DNA of 64,000 nt from Paenibacillus sp. FSL A5-0031 (GTDB lineage Bacteria > Bacillota > Bacilli > Paenibacillales > Paenibacillaceae), in assembly GCF_001956295.1 (NCBI RefSeq), contig NZ_MRTD01000028.1, positions 1 to 64,000 of the forward strand, read 5' to 3'. The notes beneath the pieces were generated by a model. The model was not told where the DNA came from. It was given only the letters and a program-made list of their open reading frames with translations, and made no database searches. The translations under genes were made by a program, and so were the position numbers. Below are positions 1-8,074 of the stretch, piece after piece (the stretch's first letter is position 1; each line of letters opens with the position of its first letter).

Positions 1-95
1 TCCCGAAGGATTTGCGAGGCAGTTATTACTCGTTGTTCAGTTTTCAAAGAACAATTCATTCTTTCGTGTCAACCGCGTGTGTCTCAGCGGCGACA
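1..95 (-). promoter_or_regulatory. 16S rRNA leader region (rRNA operon start, 16S gene outside window)
   Basis: Read on the minus strand, this stretch contains TTCTTTGAAAACTGAACAA followed by CGAGTAATAACTGCC. This box is typical of the 5' leader (and the 16S-23S spacer) of Bacillales rRNA operons. Together with the strong promoter just upstream, it indicates that transcription runs leftward into a 16S rRNA gene starting just beyond position 1. In B. subtilis an rrn operon also lies next to pdaB, so the synteny agrees. The leader assignment is inferred from the motif and position; no mature rRNA sequence is visible. Confidence 0.7.
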
Positions 96-101
96 AGAAA
101 T

Positions 102-131
102 AATATATCACAGGGGCCCAATTAAATGCAA
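102..131 (-). promoter_or_regulatory. rRNA operon promoter (sigma-A type)
   Basis: On the minus strand TTGCAT (126-131) is followed after 18 nt by TATATT (102-107), preceded by TGTGA like an extended -10. The GC-rich stretch GTCGCCGC follows the -10. TTGCAT/TATAAT-like promoters are usual for rrn operons in this group, and the same -35 is used by the rpsJ promoter in this window. The exact start site is not known. Confidence 0.6.
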
Positions 132-164
132 CCCCTTTTTTAAAAAAAGTTTTAAAACTTGATT

Positions 165-386
165 TTATCGATAAGAACGCGCATTTAAAGCATAACGCGA
201 TAGCTCTTTCGGGGAGGCAATACGTGCATACATACGGAAGATGATCTTATATCTTCTGGTTATCGCTTGCTTAATATCACCATCTAATCTTGAATCATTC
301 AAGTCGAGCAGCATTTCATCCAGCTCTTTGCGAAGGACGTAGTCGAGTTCTTTGCATTCTTTATCGTTGAATAGTATTCCGAGCAT
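165..386 (-). CDS. small hypothetical protein, 73 aa
   Basis: I do not recognise a family. The frame can be opened further upstream from a TTG, but AAGGAGG lies 12 nt before the ATG at 386, so that start is preferred. The protein is soluble and rich in charged residues (KECKELDYVLRKELDEMLLD near the N-terminus, ITRRYKIIFRMYARIAS in the second half) and is predicted to be largely alpha-helical, with no membrane segment or cysteine cluster. It lies between a SpoIIM-family gene and an rRNA promoter, on the same strand as both. Function unknown; it could be a lineage-specific regulator or a sporulation-associated small protein, but nothing visible decides. Confidence 0.55.
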   Translation of the reverse strand: MLGILFNDKECKELDYVLRKELDEMLLDLNDSRLDGDIKQAITRRYKIIFRMYARIASPKELSRYALNARSYR

Positions 387-513
387 AGCCGTGAGTGACC
401 TCCTTAAGTTGAAAAGCGCAACTTGATCGTCCTTTAACGAACAAAAAAGCAACGTCTCACGCAAATGCGTTTCGACACTGCTTTACTGTTATGCTCAAAT
501 ATTGGAAAAATTA

Positions 514-1140
514 TTACATCTGCAACAACCATAATGTAATTGTACTTTCAATTACCGCCGCAATAAGCAGTGTTATCGTCAAAATAACCATGACAGGAAC
601 GGTACGAACAACGAAGCTTTCAAGCTCTCGGCTTATATTCCCTGTCTTAGATCTTGAAAATACAAGAGACCCGGCCGCTTTGAAGATGAGTACTCCAAAA
701 CGCATGCCATAAGCACATGCAATAATAATCGCGGGAATTTCCAGAATTCCGTGCGGCAGCAAACCTTTAACAATAAGCTCCATCACATACCCGCCGCCAT
801 GTAGCTCAGCTGTCGTTTTCAGTAAATAACCGATCATCATTCCATTTACAACTAAGAAAAAGAACGGCAATACCCCAAACAAAGCACCTAAGTACATAAC
901 CAGTATCGATTTGACCGCATTATTCAAAAAAATGAAGATCATCATCGTTAACGTTGGATTTTTGGAATCATCGATCATTTCAGCGAGCTGTCCTAGCCCT
1001 TTCAGCTGTTCATCAAGAAAAGCTCTGAACGCCGGGTTCGTGCCTCCGATAACCATGCCTGCTAAAAATAATATAGATCCAAACGCTATATAGGGATTCA
1101 TTTGCTTAAAATGCTCCCAAATCAAACGCCATTTAAACAT
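514..1140 (-). CDS. spoIIM: stage II sporulation protein M family membrane protein
   Basis: A 208-residue polytopic membrane protein of the SpoIIM/DUF95 family. Hydrophobic segments are visible at about residues 18-35, 65-110 (two spans), 130-150 and 183-205; the family's glycine-rich segment around VNGMMIGYLL and the LLPHGILEIPAI motif are present. SpoIIM of B. subtilis works with SpoIID and SpoIIP in septal peptidoglycan hydrolysis during engulfment. Here it sits between an rrn promoter and pdaB, not at the B. subtilis spoIIM locus, so it may be a paralogue rather than the functional orthologue. It is divergent from pdaB across a 205-bp intergenic region. Confidence 0.8.
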   Translation of the reverse strand: MFKWRLIWEHFKQMNPYIAFGSILFLAGMVIGGTNPAFRAFLDEQLKGLGQLAEMIDDSKNPTLTMMIFIFLNNAVKSILVMYLGALFGVLPFFFLVVNGMMIGYLLKTTAELHGGGYVMELIVKGLLPHGILEIPAIIIACAYGMRFGVLIFKAAGSLVFSRSKTGNISRELESFVVRTVPVMVILTITLLIAAVIESTITLWLLQM

Positions 1141-1215
1141 TTTATCCCCTCCGCAGCTTGTAAGTTCGCAAGATGGATGAATATCTCTGTAGTACGAGCA
1201 TAGATTGTACTACAA

Positions 1216-1310
1216 GCGTAAACGACGGCAGCCTTCGATGGAGGCAAATACTCGTTTCGCAATTAAGGATAAGTGAAGTATAAAGGTCGGATTTATACTT
1301 TCTTATCTTT
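1216..1310 (+). repeat. two-stem intergenic element D
   Basis: Stem-loop 1 pairs GCGTAAACGA (1216-1225) with TCGTTTCGC (1252-1260). Stem-loop 2 pairs AAGGATAAG plus AAGTATAAA (1265-1284) with TTTATACTTTCTTATCTTT (1292-1310), with one short bulge. The middle part AATACTCG-TTC-C followed by AAGGATAAG closely matches element F near 42.4 kb. It lies between divergent spoIIM and pdaB and may overlap their promoters. Confidence 0.6.
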
Positions 1311-1345
1311 GTACAAGCTTCCATTAGAGAGGAGTGCCCTTCCCA

Positions 1346-2155
1346 ATGAACGTTTTTTATGTTCTGAATGGCCGAAAGTTGAAAAGGTATTTCTTAATCG
1401 CTATCGCTGTCGTATTTTCCATTGGCATCATTTACGCCGAACGTGACAACATCACCGTCTTTGCTCCGCAGCAGCCGGCTGCAATCTACAGCGTACCCAC
1501 TGACAAAAAGGTTGTTGCTCTTACCTTTGACATTAGTTGGGGCGATAAACGCACGGAACCCATTCTTAATGTGCTAAAAGAGAAAAACATTAAGCAGGCT
1601 ACCTTCTTCTTGTCTTCACCATGGAGCCAGTCCCATCCCGAGATCGTCAGAAAGATTCAAGAGGCTGGTTATGAAATAGGCAGCCATGGCCACAAACATG
1701 ATAATTACAGCAAGCTTAGCGATGAAGAAATTCGCAAACAAATTACGACTGCACACACCATTTTATCCGACGTAACGGGAAAACAACCGAAATTGATCCG
1801 ACTTCCTAACGGAGATTTTGACAAGAGGGTACTGCGCATTGCTGAAGAGCTGCAATATAAGGTAATTCAGTGGGATACGGATTCACTCGACTGGATGAAC
1901 ATCGGCACCGACAAAATTATTAATCGGGTCGTTACGCGTGCTCATCCTGGCGACATCATTTTGTTCCATGCGAGTGATTCTGTAAAGCAGACACATGAGG
2001 CGCTTCCGATCGTTATTGATCAGCTGCGTGAAAAAGGCTATGAGTTTGTTACGGTAACCGACCTCATCACACAAACTGAGGTTGACGGCAAAGCGGTGCA
2101 GGACAAGACATCCTCTACATTCCCGCAAATTAATGCTGCTGAACTAGAATATTAA
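1346..2155 (+). CDS. pdaB: sporulation polysaccharide deacetylase PdaB
   Basis: A carbohydrate esterase family 4 (NodB-type) protein of 269 aa. The N-terminus has a single signal-anchor helix (about residues 14-32), then the deacetylase domain with motif 1 ALTFDISWG, motif 2 GSHGHKHDN (the two metal-binding histidines), motif 3 RLPNGDFDKR and a terminal DIILFHAS. PdaB (YbaN) of B. subtilis is made in the forespore and is needed to keep cortex peptidoglycan intact after its synthesis. The ATG at 1346 follows AGAGGAG, and MNVFYVLN resembles the start of known PdaB; an upstream GTG is less likely. Its location opposite kbaA and near gerD matches the B. subtilis order. Confidence 0.9.
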   Translation: MNVFYVLNGRKLKRYFLIAIAVVFSIGIIYAERDNITVFAPQQPAAIYSVPTDKKVVALTFDISWGDKRTEPILNVLKEKNIKQATFFLSSPWSQSHPEIVRKIQEAGYEIGSHGHKHDNYSKLSDEEIRKQITTAHTILSDVTGKQPKLIRLPNGDFDKRVLRIAEELQYKVIQWDTDSLDWMNIGTDKIINRVVTRAHPGDIILFHASDSVKQTHEALPIVIDQLREKGYEFVTVTDLITQTEVDGKAVQDKTSSTFPQINAAELEY

Positions 2156-2156
2156 G

Positions 2157-2786
2157 TTAAACGACCGGCTTCGCAGCAATCGCTGCTGAGTCGGTTGTTT
2201 GTTTTTTGACCAAACGGTGCATCATCATAATTTGGTATGCATTGCAGACGAATAAAGGAACCATCATAAATACAATAGCAGATACGTTCGTTTCTCCTTG
2301 CAGCGCAGGCCAAGACTCAATGAATGTAATGAAGAACATCAAAAACATGGTCGGCACAAAAGCGGTTTTGTTCGTTTGCTTAACCTTGAACCATGATACT
2401 GCAACAGAAAATAGAAGCAGGGTAAGCGGCAATGTCCAGAAAAACCAGTTGTTCAGGCGCTGCTCATACAACATATACCCCAGCCCTATTGCTGCGAATA
2501 TCGTCGTATAGCCTTGCAGCGCATTCCATAAATATTTTTTGCCGAATACGCTAAGAGCGATGTAGTTTAACGTTAAATAAGCGAAAAAGCCCATTTGGCT
2601 AAACGCTCCAATCATTAAACCAACCAAACCCATCATTAATGCATTAAAGCCGACAGCCTTAAAGCCTAAGAAACCAAACTCCGGATCTACCCAAGCCATC
2701 AACGCCCCGGTAATTACGCAGGCAAGCCCGCCTACTACCATGCCGCTCCAAAATAAAAAGAACCACTTTTTTAAATTCACGTTCAT
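2157..2786 (-). CDS. kbaA: KinB signalling pathway activation protein KbaA
   Basis: A small polytopic membrane protein with six apparent hydrophobic segments spread over 209 aa, beginning KKWFFLFWSGMVVGG. KbaA in B. subtilis is required for activity of the sensor kinase KinB, which feeds the Spo0A phosphorelay. The gene lies convergent with pdaB (one base between stop codons) and divergent from gerD, exactly the B. subtilis neighbourhood. The start is uncertain: ATG at 2786 follows AGGAGG by only three bases, and a GTG at 2804 would add six residues but has a weaker site. Assignment rests on synteny and hydrophobic pattern. Confidence 0.85.
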   Translation of the reverse strand: MNVNLKKWFFLFWSGMVVGGLACVITGALMAWVDPEFGFLGFKAVGFNALMMGLVGLMIGAFSQMGFFAYLTLNYIALSVFGKKYLWNALQGYTTIFAAIGLGYMLYEQRLNNWFFWTLPLTLLLFSVAVSWFKVKQTNKTAFVPTMFLMFFITFIESWPALQGETNVSAIVFMMVPLFVCNAYQIMMMHRLVKKQTTDSAAIAAKPVV

Positions 2787-2965
2787 TATCCTCCTGTTAT
2801 CCACATTACCCTTTATTTTACCACGTTCACAATAAAAAGCTAAAGTCTGTCCATGATAATCCGGTGAACTTTGTACATAATAACTATACGATCCATCACT
2901 TTTCGAACGATTTGTTTATCCAAACGGTATGCAGCAGCAATGACATAGGAAGGAGCTTGCGAATC

Positions 2966-3670
2966 ATGCGAAAGAGCTTTGCTTTATTTTCGGTTATTTC
3001 AGCCATGTTATTTGTTTTATCCGGCTGTGGCGCCGAGTCCTCTGGAGGTAGTAATGAGCAGGTCAGCTACAAGGATTTGAAAACGATGGTTATTGATATC
3101 CTCAAAACAGAGGATGCGCAAAAAGCGCTGCAGGAGTCATCACAGCAAATTTCCGGTTATAGTGGCCAAACCTCTAAGCTGCTGTCTGTGCAGGATCAGG
3201 AGGAGGTTCGCTTAGCGGTTAAGGATGTCCTTATTTCTCCTCAGTACGACAAGGTAATCAAAAAGCTTATGGTTGATCCACGTTTCGCGGGGGAATTTGC
3301 CAAATCCGTTAATAAGCAAAATAAACAAATCCATAAAGAACTAATAAAGGACCCCTCCTATCAAGCTGATTTAATTAAGGTGCTTAAAAACCCTGAAATG
3401 GACAAAATGATTCTTGAGGTGCTGCAAAGTACGCAATACCGCAAGGAAGTGATGTCCCTTATGCAGGATGCGATGCAAAATCCATTGTTTCGACTTGAAG
3501 TGCTTGATCTGATGAAAAAAGCGGTACAAGAAGAGCTTAAACCAAGCCCAGACCAGAAAGTAGATAAAAAGAAAGAAGAATCAGGCGGTGAGCAAAAGTC
3601 TGATGAAGAAGGCGGCGGCGGAGACGATTCAGGCGGCGGTGATGAACAAGGCGGCGATTCGGCTATGTAG
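2966..3670 (+). CDS. gerD: spore germination lipoprotein GerD
   Basis: A 234-aa lipoprotein: signal peptide with lipobox VLSGC (lipidated Cys21), followed by an alpha-helical region of repeated short helices (for example DPSYQADLIKVLKNPEMDKM) and a disordered tail rich in Gly, Asp, Glu and Lys. GerD is the inner-membrane scaffold that clusters nutrient germinant receptors into the germinosome. The ATG at 2966 follows GGAAGGAG, and starting there puts the lipobox at the correct distance. The C-terminal glycine/aspartate-rich tail is low complexity and typical of Bacillales GerD. The gene is convergent with salA across a shared terminator. Confidence 0.92.
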   Translation: MRKSFALFSVISAMLFVLSGCGAESSGGSNEQVSYKDLKTMVIDILKTEDAQKALQESSQQISGYSGQTSKLLSVQDQEEVRLAVKDVLISPQYDKVIKKLMVDPRFAGEFAKSVNKQNKQIHKELIKDPSYQADLIKVLKNPEMDKMILEVLQSTQYRKEVMSLMQDAMQNPLFRLEVLDLMKKAVQEELKPSPDQKVDKKKEESGGEQKSDEEGGGGDDSGGGDEQGGDSAM

Positions 3671-3707
3671 CGGTAGAGGTATTGTTTTCATCGCATAAAA
3701 TGAATTC

Positions 3708-3776
3708 AAAAAAGCCCGAACAGGTTGTCCGCATGGCAGCAATGATTAGCTGCCTTAGACAACGGTTCGGGCTTTT
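3708..3776 (+). terminator. gerD terminator, probably bidirectional with salA
   Basis: Long stem-loop with AAAAAAGCCCGAAC (3708-3721) pairing with GTTCGGGCTTTT (3765-3776); inside it GTTGTC/GACAAC and GGCAGC/GCTGCC extend the stem. A-run on the left and T-run on the right make it suitable for termination from both convergent genes. Confidence 0.85.
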
Positions 3777-3785
3777 GTTATTTGA

Positions 3786-4907
3786 CTATTTGCCGCATTT
3801 CGCTAATACGCTGTCTGCAAGCTCCAAGTACATCTTCCCTGTTTCAGTATCGGCTTTGTATACCGACGGTGCAAAGTCAGGCTCAGATACATGGTTGTCC
3901 GGCGCCCCCAGTGGAATTTGAGCAAGCAGATCTGAATGAAGCGTCTCTGCGAGGCGTGCGCCGCCACCGCGGCCAAATACATATTCTCTCTCGCCGGTAA
4001 CTTTAGATTCGAAATAGGACATATTCTCAACGATTCCAATGATTTCGTGTTCCGTCTTAATCGCCATTGCGCCTGCCCTAGCTGCAACGAATGCTGCTGT
4101 AGCATGCGGGGTAGTTACGATAATTTCTTTGCTTTGCGGAATAATCTGATGAACATCAAGCGCCACATCTCCCGTACCCGGCGGAAGGTCTAGCAGCAGG
4201 TAGTCAAGCTCGCCCCATTCAATCTCTTGGAAGAAGTTGCGCAGCATTTTGCCAAGCATCGGTCCGCGCCACACGATTGGACTGTTGTCCTCTACGAAGA
4301 AGCCCATGGACATCACCTTAACACCAAACTTCTCAATTGGGATGACCCGTTCATTCACAACATCCGGGCGCTCTTCAATCCCCATCATATCTGGCACGCT
4401 GAAGCCGTAGATATCCGCATCGATGATGCCGACGCGCTTGCCCCTGCGGGCTAAAGCGACCGCCAAGTTGACGGTCACTGTCGATTTGCCGACCCCGCCC
4501 TTGCCGCTCGCGACGGCGATGAACTGCACCCCGCTGGCAGGATCCAGCAGCGGGTTAGCTAGGCCGGCTCCGTGCCCCTGAACGGGCGCTGGGCCGCTAG
4601 ATTTGCCAGCACCGGCGCTAGCCGCAGCCGGTGCTGCAGCTGCCGCTGGCGGCGGCGTAGACGCGCCTGCGCCTGCGGCAGGCGCTGCCTCGGCCCGAAA
4701 CCGGAAATGCACGGTTTCGGCGCCCAGGCGCGCCAGCGCCTCGCGGAGCGAGGCTTCCAGCGCGGGCTCCATTGCCGCGCCAGACCCAAGGACCGTCATC
4801 GAAACTTGACGGTCCCGAACCATTACATCACGGATGGTAACCCCATCCGCTTTATGCTGTGCCGTCACGATTTCGACGGCCTCTATAACTTGCTCTCGTG
4901 TCAACAT
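3786..4907 (-). CDS. salA: Mrp/NBP35-type P-loop ATPase SalA
   Basis: A 373-aa ParA/MinD-superfamily ATPase. An N-terminal MIP18/DUF59-like domain (residues 1-70) is joined by an Ala/Pro/Gly-rich linker (about 72-116) to the ATPase with deviant Walker A GKGGVGKST (135-143), DADIYG and LDLPPGTGD. The Cys-x-x-Cys pair used by Fe-S carrier Mrp proteins is absent; the corresponding stretch reads YFESKVTGEREYVFG, as in Bacillus SalA, which acts as a tyrosine-phosphorylated DNA-binding regulator (represses scoC). Position between cwlD and gerD matches B. subtilis. The linker DNA is strikingly GC-rich compared with the flanks. Confidence 0.88.
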   Translation of the reverse strand: MLTREQVIEAVEIVTAQHKADGVTIRDVMVRDRQVSMTVLGSGAAMEPALEASLREALARLGAETVHFRFRAEAAPAAGAGASTPPPAAAAAPAAASAGAGKSSGPAPVQGHGAGLANPLLDPASGVQFIAVASGKGGVGKSTVTVNLAVALARRGKRVGIIDADIYGFSVPDMMGIEERPDVVNERVIPIEKFGVKVMSMGFFVEDNSPIVWRGPMLGKMLRNFFQEIEWGELDYLLLDLPPGTGDVALDVHQIIPQSKEIIVTTPHATAAFVAARAGAMAIKTEHEIIGIVENMSYFESKVTGEREYVFGRGGGARLAETLHSDLLAQIPLGAPDNHVSEPDFAPSVYKADTETGKMYLELADSVLAKCGK

Positions 4908-5020
4908 AGGTTGTGTCCCACCTTTATATAATTAAAACTATATAATAGTTAGTATAACACAGTAAGCCCATGAACCAAGTCATAGGGTGCAGCTTTGCTT
5001 CATTTTCGGCGAAAGGTTTC

Positions 5021-5809
5021 TTACTTGTCGGTTACCTCATCTTGCAGCACGCTGCCGCTCAGCTTCTCCCCTGCAGTATATCTCAGAATACCCTCATAGA
5101 TGGACGCAGCTACCGATCTTTGGTACTCCGTATCCGCCAGCCGCTGTGATTCCCCAGGGTTAGATAGAAAGCCCACCTCAACGAGTGCCGTTGGGATGTT
5201 CTCGATTGCCTTCAGCACATAAACATCCTTCACGGTAGCGGCAACTCTTGTCGTATTTTCTAAATTGCGTTTAATCTCATCTTGTATAAAGGTTGCGAGA
5301 ATCCGATTGTCTGGGTGATTGTCCGGATGAAAGAAGGTTTGTGCACCCGTCCACTTAGCTGAAGGGATACTGTTCATATGTATGCTTATGACTGCGGCCG
5401 GATTGCTGTTTTTAATAAGGGACACTCGCTTCTTTAAATCCTCTGTCTTGCGCTTGCTATAGGCTCTTGAATCCCCCGTTGCAAGATCGTAATCGCCTTC
5501 CCTTGTCATAACGACGACCGCTCCAGCCTGCTGCAAATAATCGCGCAAATAAAGCGCAATCGCTAAGTTCAAATCCTTTTCGATAATGCCCTGCTTACTG
5601 ACCGCACCGCCGTCTGCCCCGCCATGCCCGGCATCAATGGCTATAGTCTTGCCTGACAAAGGCAGCGTCCAATAAGACCATGCTTTTTTTGAAGGCATCG
5701 ATTGTGTAAGCAGTATGCCCGTTAGTGCAATAACCAGCAATCCGATACTGATGCGAATTAAACCTTTATACGTCAACCAAATGACAACATGCCGATCAAT
5801 TCGGCGCAT
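5021..5809 (-). CDS. cwlD: N-acetylmuramoyl-L-alanine amidase CwlD (germination-specific)
   Basis: A 262-aa amidase_3 enzyme with one N-terminal membrane anchor (about 21-36). Zinc ligands are visible as His62 in DAGHGG, Glu77 in IIEKDLN and the His in ISIHMNS; the catalytic glutamate lies in LVEVGFLSN. CwlD removes peptide side chains from muramic acid so that PdaA can form muramic-delta-lactam in the spore cortex, which germination lytic enzymes recognise. The ATG at 5809 follows a GGGGTGG site; upstream in-frame codons exist but add an implausible tail. Located between sat and salA; in B. subtilis it is adjacent to salA. Confidence 0.92.
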   Translation of the reverse strand: MRRIDRHVVIWLTYKGLIRISIGLLVIALTGILLTQSMPSKKAWSYWTLPLSGKTIAIDAGHGGADGGAVSKQGIIEKDLNLAIALYLRDYLQQAGAVVVMTREGDYDLATGDSRAYSKRKTEDLKKRVSLIKNSNPAAVISIHMNSIPSAKWTGAQTFFHPDNHPDNRILATFIQDEIKRNLENTTRVAATVKDVYVLKAIENIPTALVEVGFLSNPGESQRLADTEYQRSVAASIYEGILRYTAGEKLSGSVLQDEVTDK

Positions 5810-5938
5810 AAAAAAACCACCCCGTTTTCCATCAAATGAATATACAGCAGCAAGCAGCTTAATCAAGCCAAATGCACACATTCATTTATATGGGACGAGA
5901 TGGTCGTTTATGAGACAAACCTTAAGTTATTCGGTTAA

Positions 5939-7105
5939 TTAAACTACTGGTTGCTCAGACATGCCTTCAATCAGTATTTTAGCAACCTCAGGACGGGAGA
6001 ACTCAGGCGGCGGGCAAATGCCATCGCGCAGCAATGCGCGTACCTTCGTACCCGAAAGCGTCAAATGATGCTCCTTGTCATGAGGGCAAGTTTTTGATGT
6101 AGCCATGTTGCCGCACTCTTTGCAGAAGAAGCTGTGCTCGAAATAAAGTGGAGTAATGCCTAGATCTTCTACTGGAATCGTTTTGAGCAGATCCTGTGCT
6201 TCGTATGTTCCATAGTAGTCGCCTACACCGGCATGATCGCGTCCAACAATAAAATGCGAACAGCCATAGTTTTTACGAACAAGAGCATGGAAGATCGCCT
6301 CACGAGGCCCAGCGTAACGCATAGCTGCCGGGAATACGCCAAGGAATACACGATCCTTCGGGTAATAGTTGTCAAGCAGTGCGAGATAGCTCTTCATCCG
6401 TACATTCGCAGGAACATCATCCGATTTCGTTTCACCAACGAGCGGATTGAGGAAAAGCGCATCAACGATTTCCATTGCTGTTTTTTGAATGTATTCATGC
6501 GCGCGGTGAACCGGATTGCGAGTTTGGAAGCCAACAACGGTTTTCCATCCCTTTTCTGCAAATAAACGACGCGTTTCCGCTGGGTCAAAATAAAACTCGT
6601 TAAACTTCTCAGGCTGCGGACGGTTCAGCACCGTAATTTCTCCGCCTACATTTATGGAAGAGCGTTCGAACAGCTTTTGGACACCTGGGTGCTCCAAATC
6701 ATCAGTCTTGAACACATTCACTGATTCAACTTTATGGTCAACCGTATAGATGCTATCAATGCTGATAATTGCGTATGTTACGCCATCTTCACCGATTAGC
6801 GCTGCACGTTCTCCTGCGGACAGATCTGCTGCCTTCGCTTCTTCTACAGCAAGCGTAATAGGAATGCTCCAAACCGTGCCATTTGCTAGACGCATGTCTT
6901 TCACAACGGACTGGTAATCAGCTTCGTTCATAAAACCAGTAAGTGGGGAAAATGCTCCAACTGCGATCAAATCAAGGTCCGATATGGCCCAAGTGTTGAT
7001 CGCAATCGATTTAAGGGTAGCAGCTTCAGCTAGTAATGCTTCACGTTGTTCGCCCGTAGCGACACGGTTAACGAGTACGCCGCCGTGCGGTAGAATTTGA
7101 CTCAT
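5939..7105 (-). CDS. sat: sulfate adenylyltransferase (ATP sulfurylase)
   Basis: Homo-oligomeric ATP sulfurylase of 388 aa that makes adenylylsulfate from ATP and sulfate, the first step of assimilatory sulfate reduction. The ATP-binding motif QTRNPVHRAHE is at residues 194-204 and GRDHAGVG follows; a cysteine set near the C-terminus (FFCKECGN, KTCPHDKEH) could bind a metal as in several bacterial enzymes. The ATG at 7105 is preceded by GAGGAGGAGC. It is 25 bp downstream of cysH and shares its promoter. Sulfate genes are not found at this place in B. subtilis, so the pair is a lineage-specific insertion. Confidence 0.95.
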   Translation of the reverse strand: MSQILPHGGVLVNRVATGEQREALLAEAATLKSIAINTWAISDLDLIAVGAFSPLTGFMNEADYQSVVKDMRLANGTVWSIPITLAVEEAKAADLSAGERAALIGEDGVTYAIISIDSIYTVDHKVESVNVFKTDDLEHPGVQKLFERSSINVGGEITVLNRPQPEKFNEFYFDPAETRRLFAEKGWKTVVGFQTRNPVHRAHEYIQKTAMEIVDALFLNPLVGETKSDDVPANVRMKSYLALLDNYYPKDRVFLGVFPAAMRYAGPREAIFHALVRKNYGCSHFIVGRDHAGVGDYYGTYEAQDLLKTIPVEDLGITPLYFEHSFFCKECGNMATSKTCPHDKEHHLTLSGTKVRALLRDGICPPPEFSRPEVAKILIEGMSEQPVV

Positions 7106-7130
7106 TGATATTGCTCCTCCTCGAGAGTGC

Positions 7131-7826
7131 TTATTTATGCAATCCGCATTCTGTTTTTTCTTGACCTGCCCAGCGTCCAGCGCGTGGATCTTCACCAGGC
7201 ATTACTTTGCGCGTGCATTGCTCGCAGCCGATGCTCGGGTAGTTTTGATCATGCAATGGGTTGTAAATAACATCATTCTCGCGAATATAGTTCCATACGT
7301 CCTCGGATGTCCAGTGAGCGATTGGATTAAATTTAACGAGCCCGAATTTTGTGTCGTACTCAATTTTTTTGGAATTCGCACGAGTAGGTGCTTGATCGCG
7401 GCGAATACCCGTAATCCAAGCATCATATTTCGAAAGAATTTGGGTTAATGGTTTAACTTTACGAATGTTGCAGCATGCGTTCGCATCGGATTTCCAAAGC
7501 TCTTCGCCAAACTGAGCAGCTTGCTCCTCAGGTGTAATTTCAGGCTTTACTTCTACGAATGGAATGCCTGGGTAGCGCTTAGCCATCAAATCACGAGTTT
7601 CATACGTTTCTTTGAAATGGTAATCCGTATCTAAATAGAAAATGTCCGTTTTTGGGCTAATTTTCTGCAGCATATCAACAAGCACAACATCTTCAGCACC
7701 AAAGCTGCATGCAAACGTAATATTTGGGAAAGTTTCTACCGCAAACGCAATAATTTCTTCCGGTGTTGCGTTTTCCAGTTCAACTTCCTTTTGTTTGATA
7801 AGCGCTTCTTTTTCAAAAAGGTTCAT
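7131..7826 (-). CDS. cysH: adenylylsulfate / phosphoadenylylsulfate reductase
   Basis: PAPS-reductase family enzyme of 231 aa that reduces activated sulfate to sulfite using thioredoxin. Cys118-Cys119 and Cys201/Cys204 (CEQC) form the [4Fe-4S] ligand set that marks APS-type reductases, and the catalytic cysteine is Cys227 in ECGLH near the C-terminus. The PP-loop region reads FACSFGAEDVVL. The ATG at 7826 lies seven bases after TGGAGG; an upstream ATG overlaps that site and is rejected. First gene of a cysH-sat operon. The cluster motif suggests APS as preferred substrate, as in B. subtilis CysH, which accepts both. Confidence 0.93.
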   Translation of the reverse strand: MNLFEKEALIKQKEVELENATPEEIIAFAVETFPNITFACSFGAEDVVLVDMLQKISPKTDIFYLDTDYHFKETYETRDLMAKRYPGIPFVEVKPEITPEEQAAQFGEELWKSDANACCNIRKVKPLTQILSKYDAWITGIRRDQAPTRANSKKIEYDTKFGLVKFNPIAHWTSEDVWNYIRENDVIYNPLHDQNYPSIGCEQCTRKVMPGEDPRAGRWAGQEKTECGLHK

Positions 7827-7873
7827 TTTTTTGTCCTCCATTTTTAATTCCTAGTAAATTGCTCTGTATAAAA

Positions 7874-7902
7874 ATTATACGTCCAAAAAGTGAAATGTTC
7901 AA
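7874..7902 (-). promoter_or_regulatory. cysH-sat promoter
   Basis: TTGAAC (7897-7902) and TATAAT (7874-7879) on the minus strand with a 17-nt spacer, about 50 bp before the cysH start. No S-box or T-box structure is visible between it and cysH. The AT-rich region could hold a CymR- or CysL-type operator but none is recognised with confidence. Confidence 0.7.
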
Positions 7903-7953
7903 TATAAGTTTTAACCAAAATGAAATAAAGTTTGAAATTTTTATGGACATACC

Positions 7954-7995
7954 AAAAAAACACCTTATGCGTCTTCCGATCAGCAAAGGTGTTTT
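7954..7995 (-). terminator. second terminator of the rplM-rpsI unit
   Basis: On the minus strand AAAACACCTT and AAGGTGTTTTTTT flank a 19-nt loop. The T-run follows the stem only in the minus orientation. It stands about 80 bp after the rpsI stop, behind a first terminator, and insulates cysH. Confidence 0.75.
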
Positions 7996-8030
7996 AAGAG
8001 GAAATCAGTATAAGTTGAATGTTTTTAAAC

Positions 8031-8067
8031 AAAAAAATGCCCTCTCTGGCAAGCAGAGAAGACATTT
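8031..8067 (-). terminator. rpsI terminator
   Basis: On the minus strand CTTCTCTG, loop CTTGC, CAGAGAGG, flanked by AAAATG and CATTTTTTT. It begins eight bases after the rpsI stop codon. Confidence 0.9.
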
Positions 8068-8074
8068 TGAAGTA

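Noticed and set aside
1142..1324. Minus-strand open frame between spoIIM and pdaB
   Set aside because: Overlaps element D and has no ribosome binding site; composition does not resemble neighbouring genes.
2797..2805. Perfect DnaA box TTATCCACA at the kbaA ribosome binding site
   Set aside because: A single 9-mer match is expected by chance about once per two such windows, and no further boxes are nearby.
3682..3921. Plus-strand open frame downstream of gerD
   Set aside because: It crosses the gerD/salA terminator and the 3' end of salA, with no ribosome binding site.
4559..4931. Several open frames in the GC-rich part of salA
   Set aside because: Long frames arise from GC-rich low-complexity DNA; only the SalA frame has motifs and conserved neighbours.
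7827..8030. Possible S-box riboswitch upstream of cysH
   Set aside because: The hairpin at 7954-7995 is oriented and placed as the rpsI terminator, upstream of the cysH promoter, and the remaining 47-nt leader is too short.
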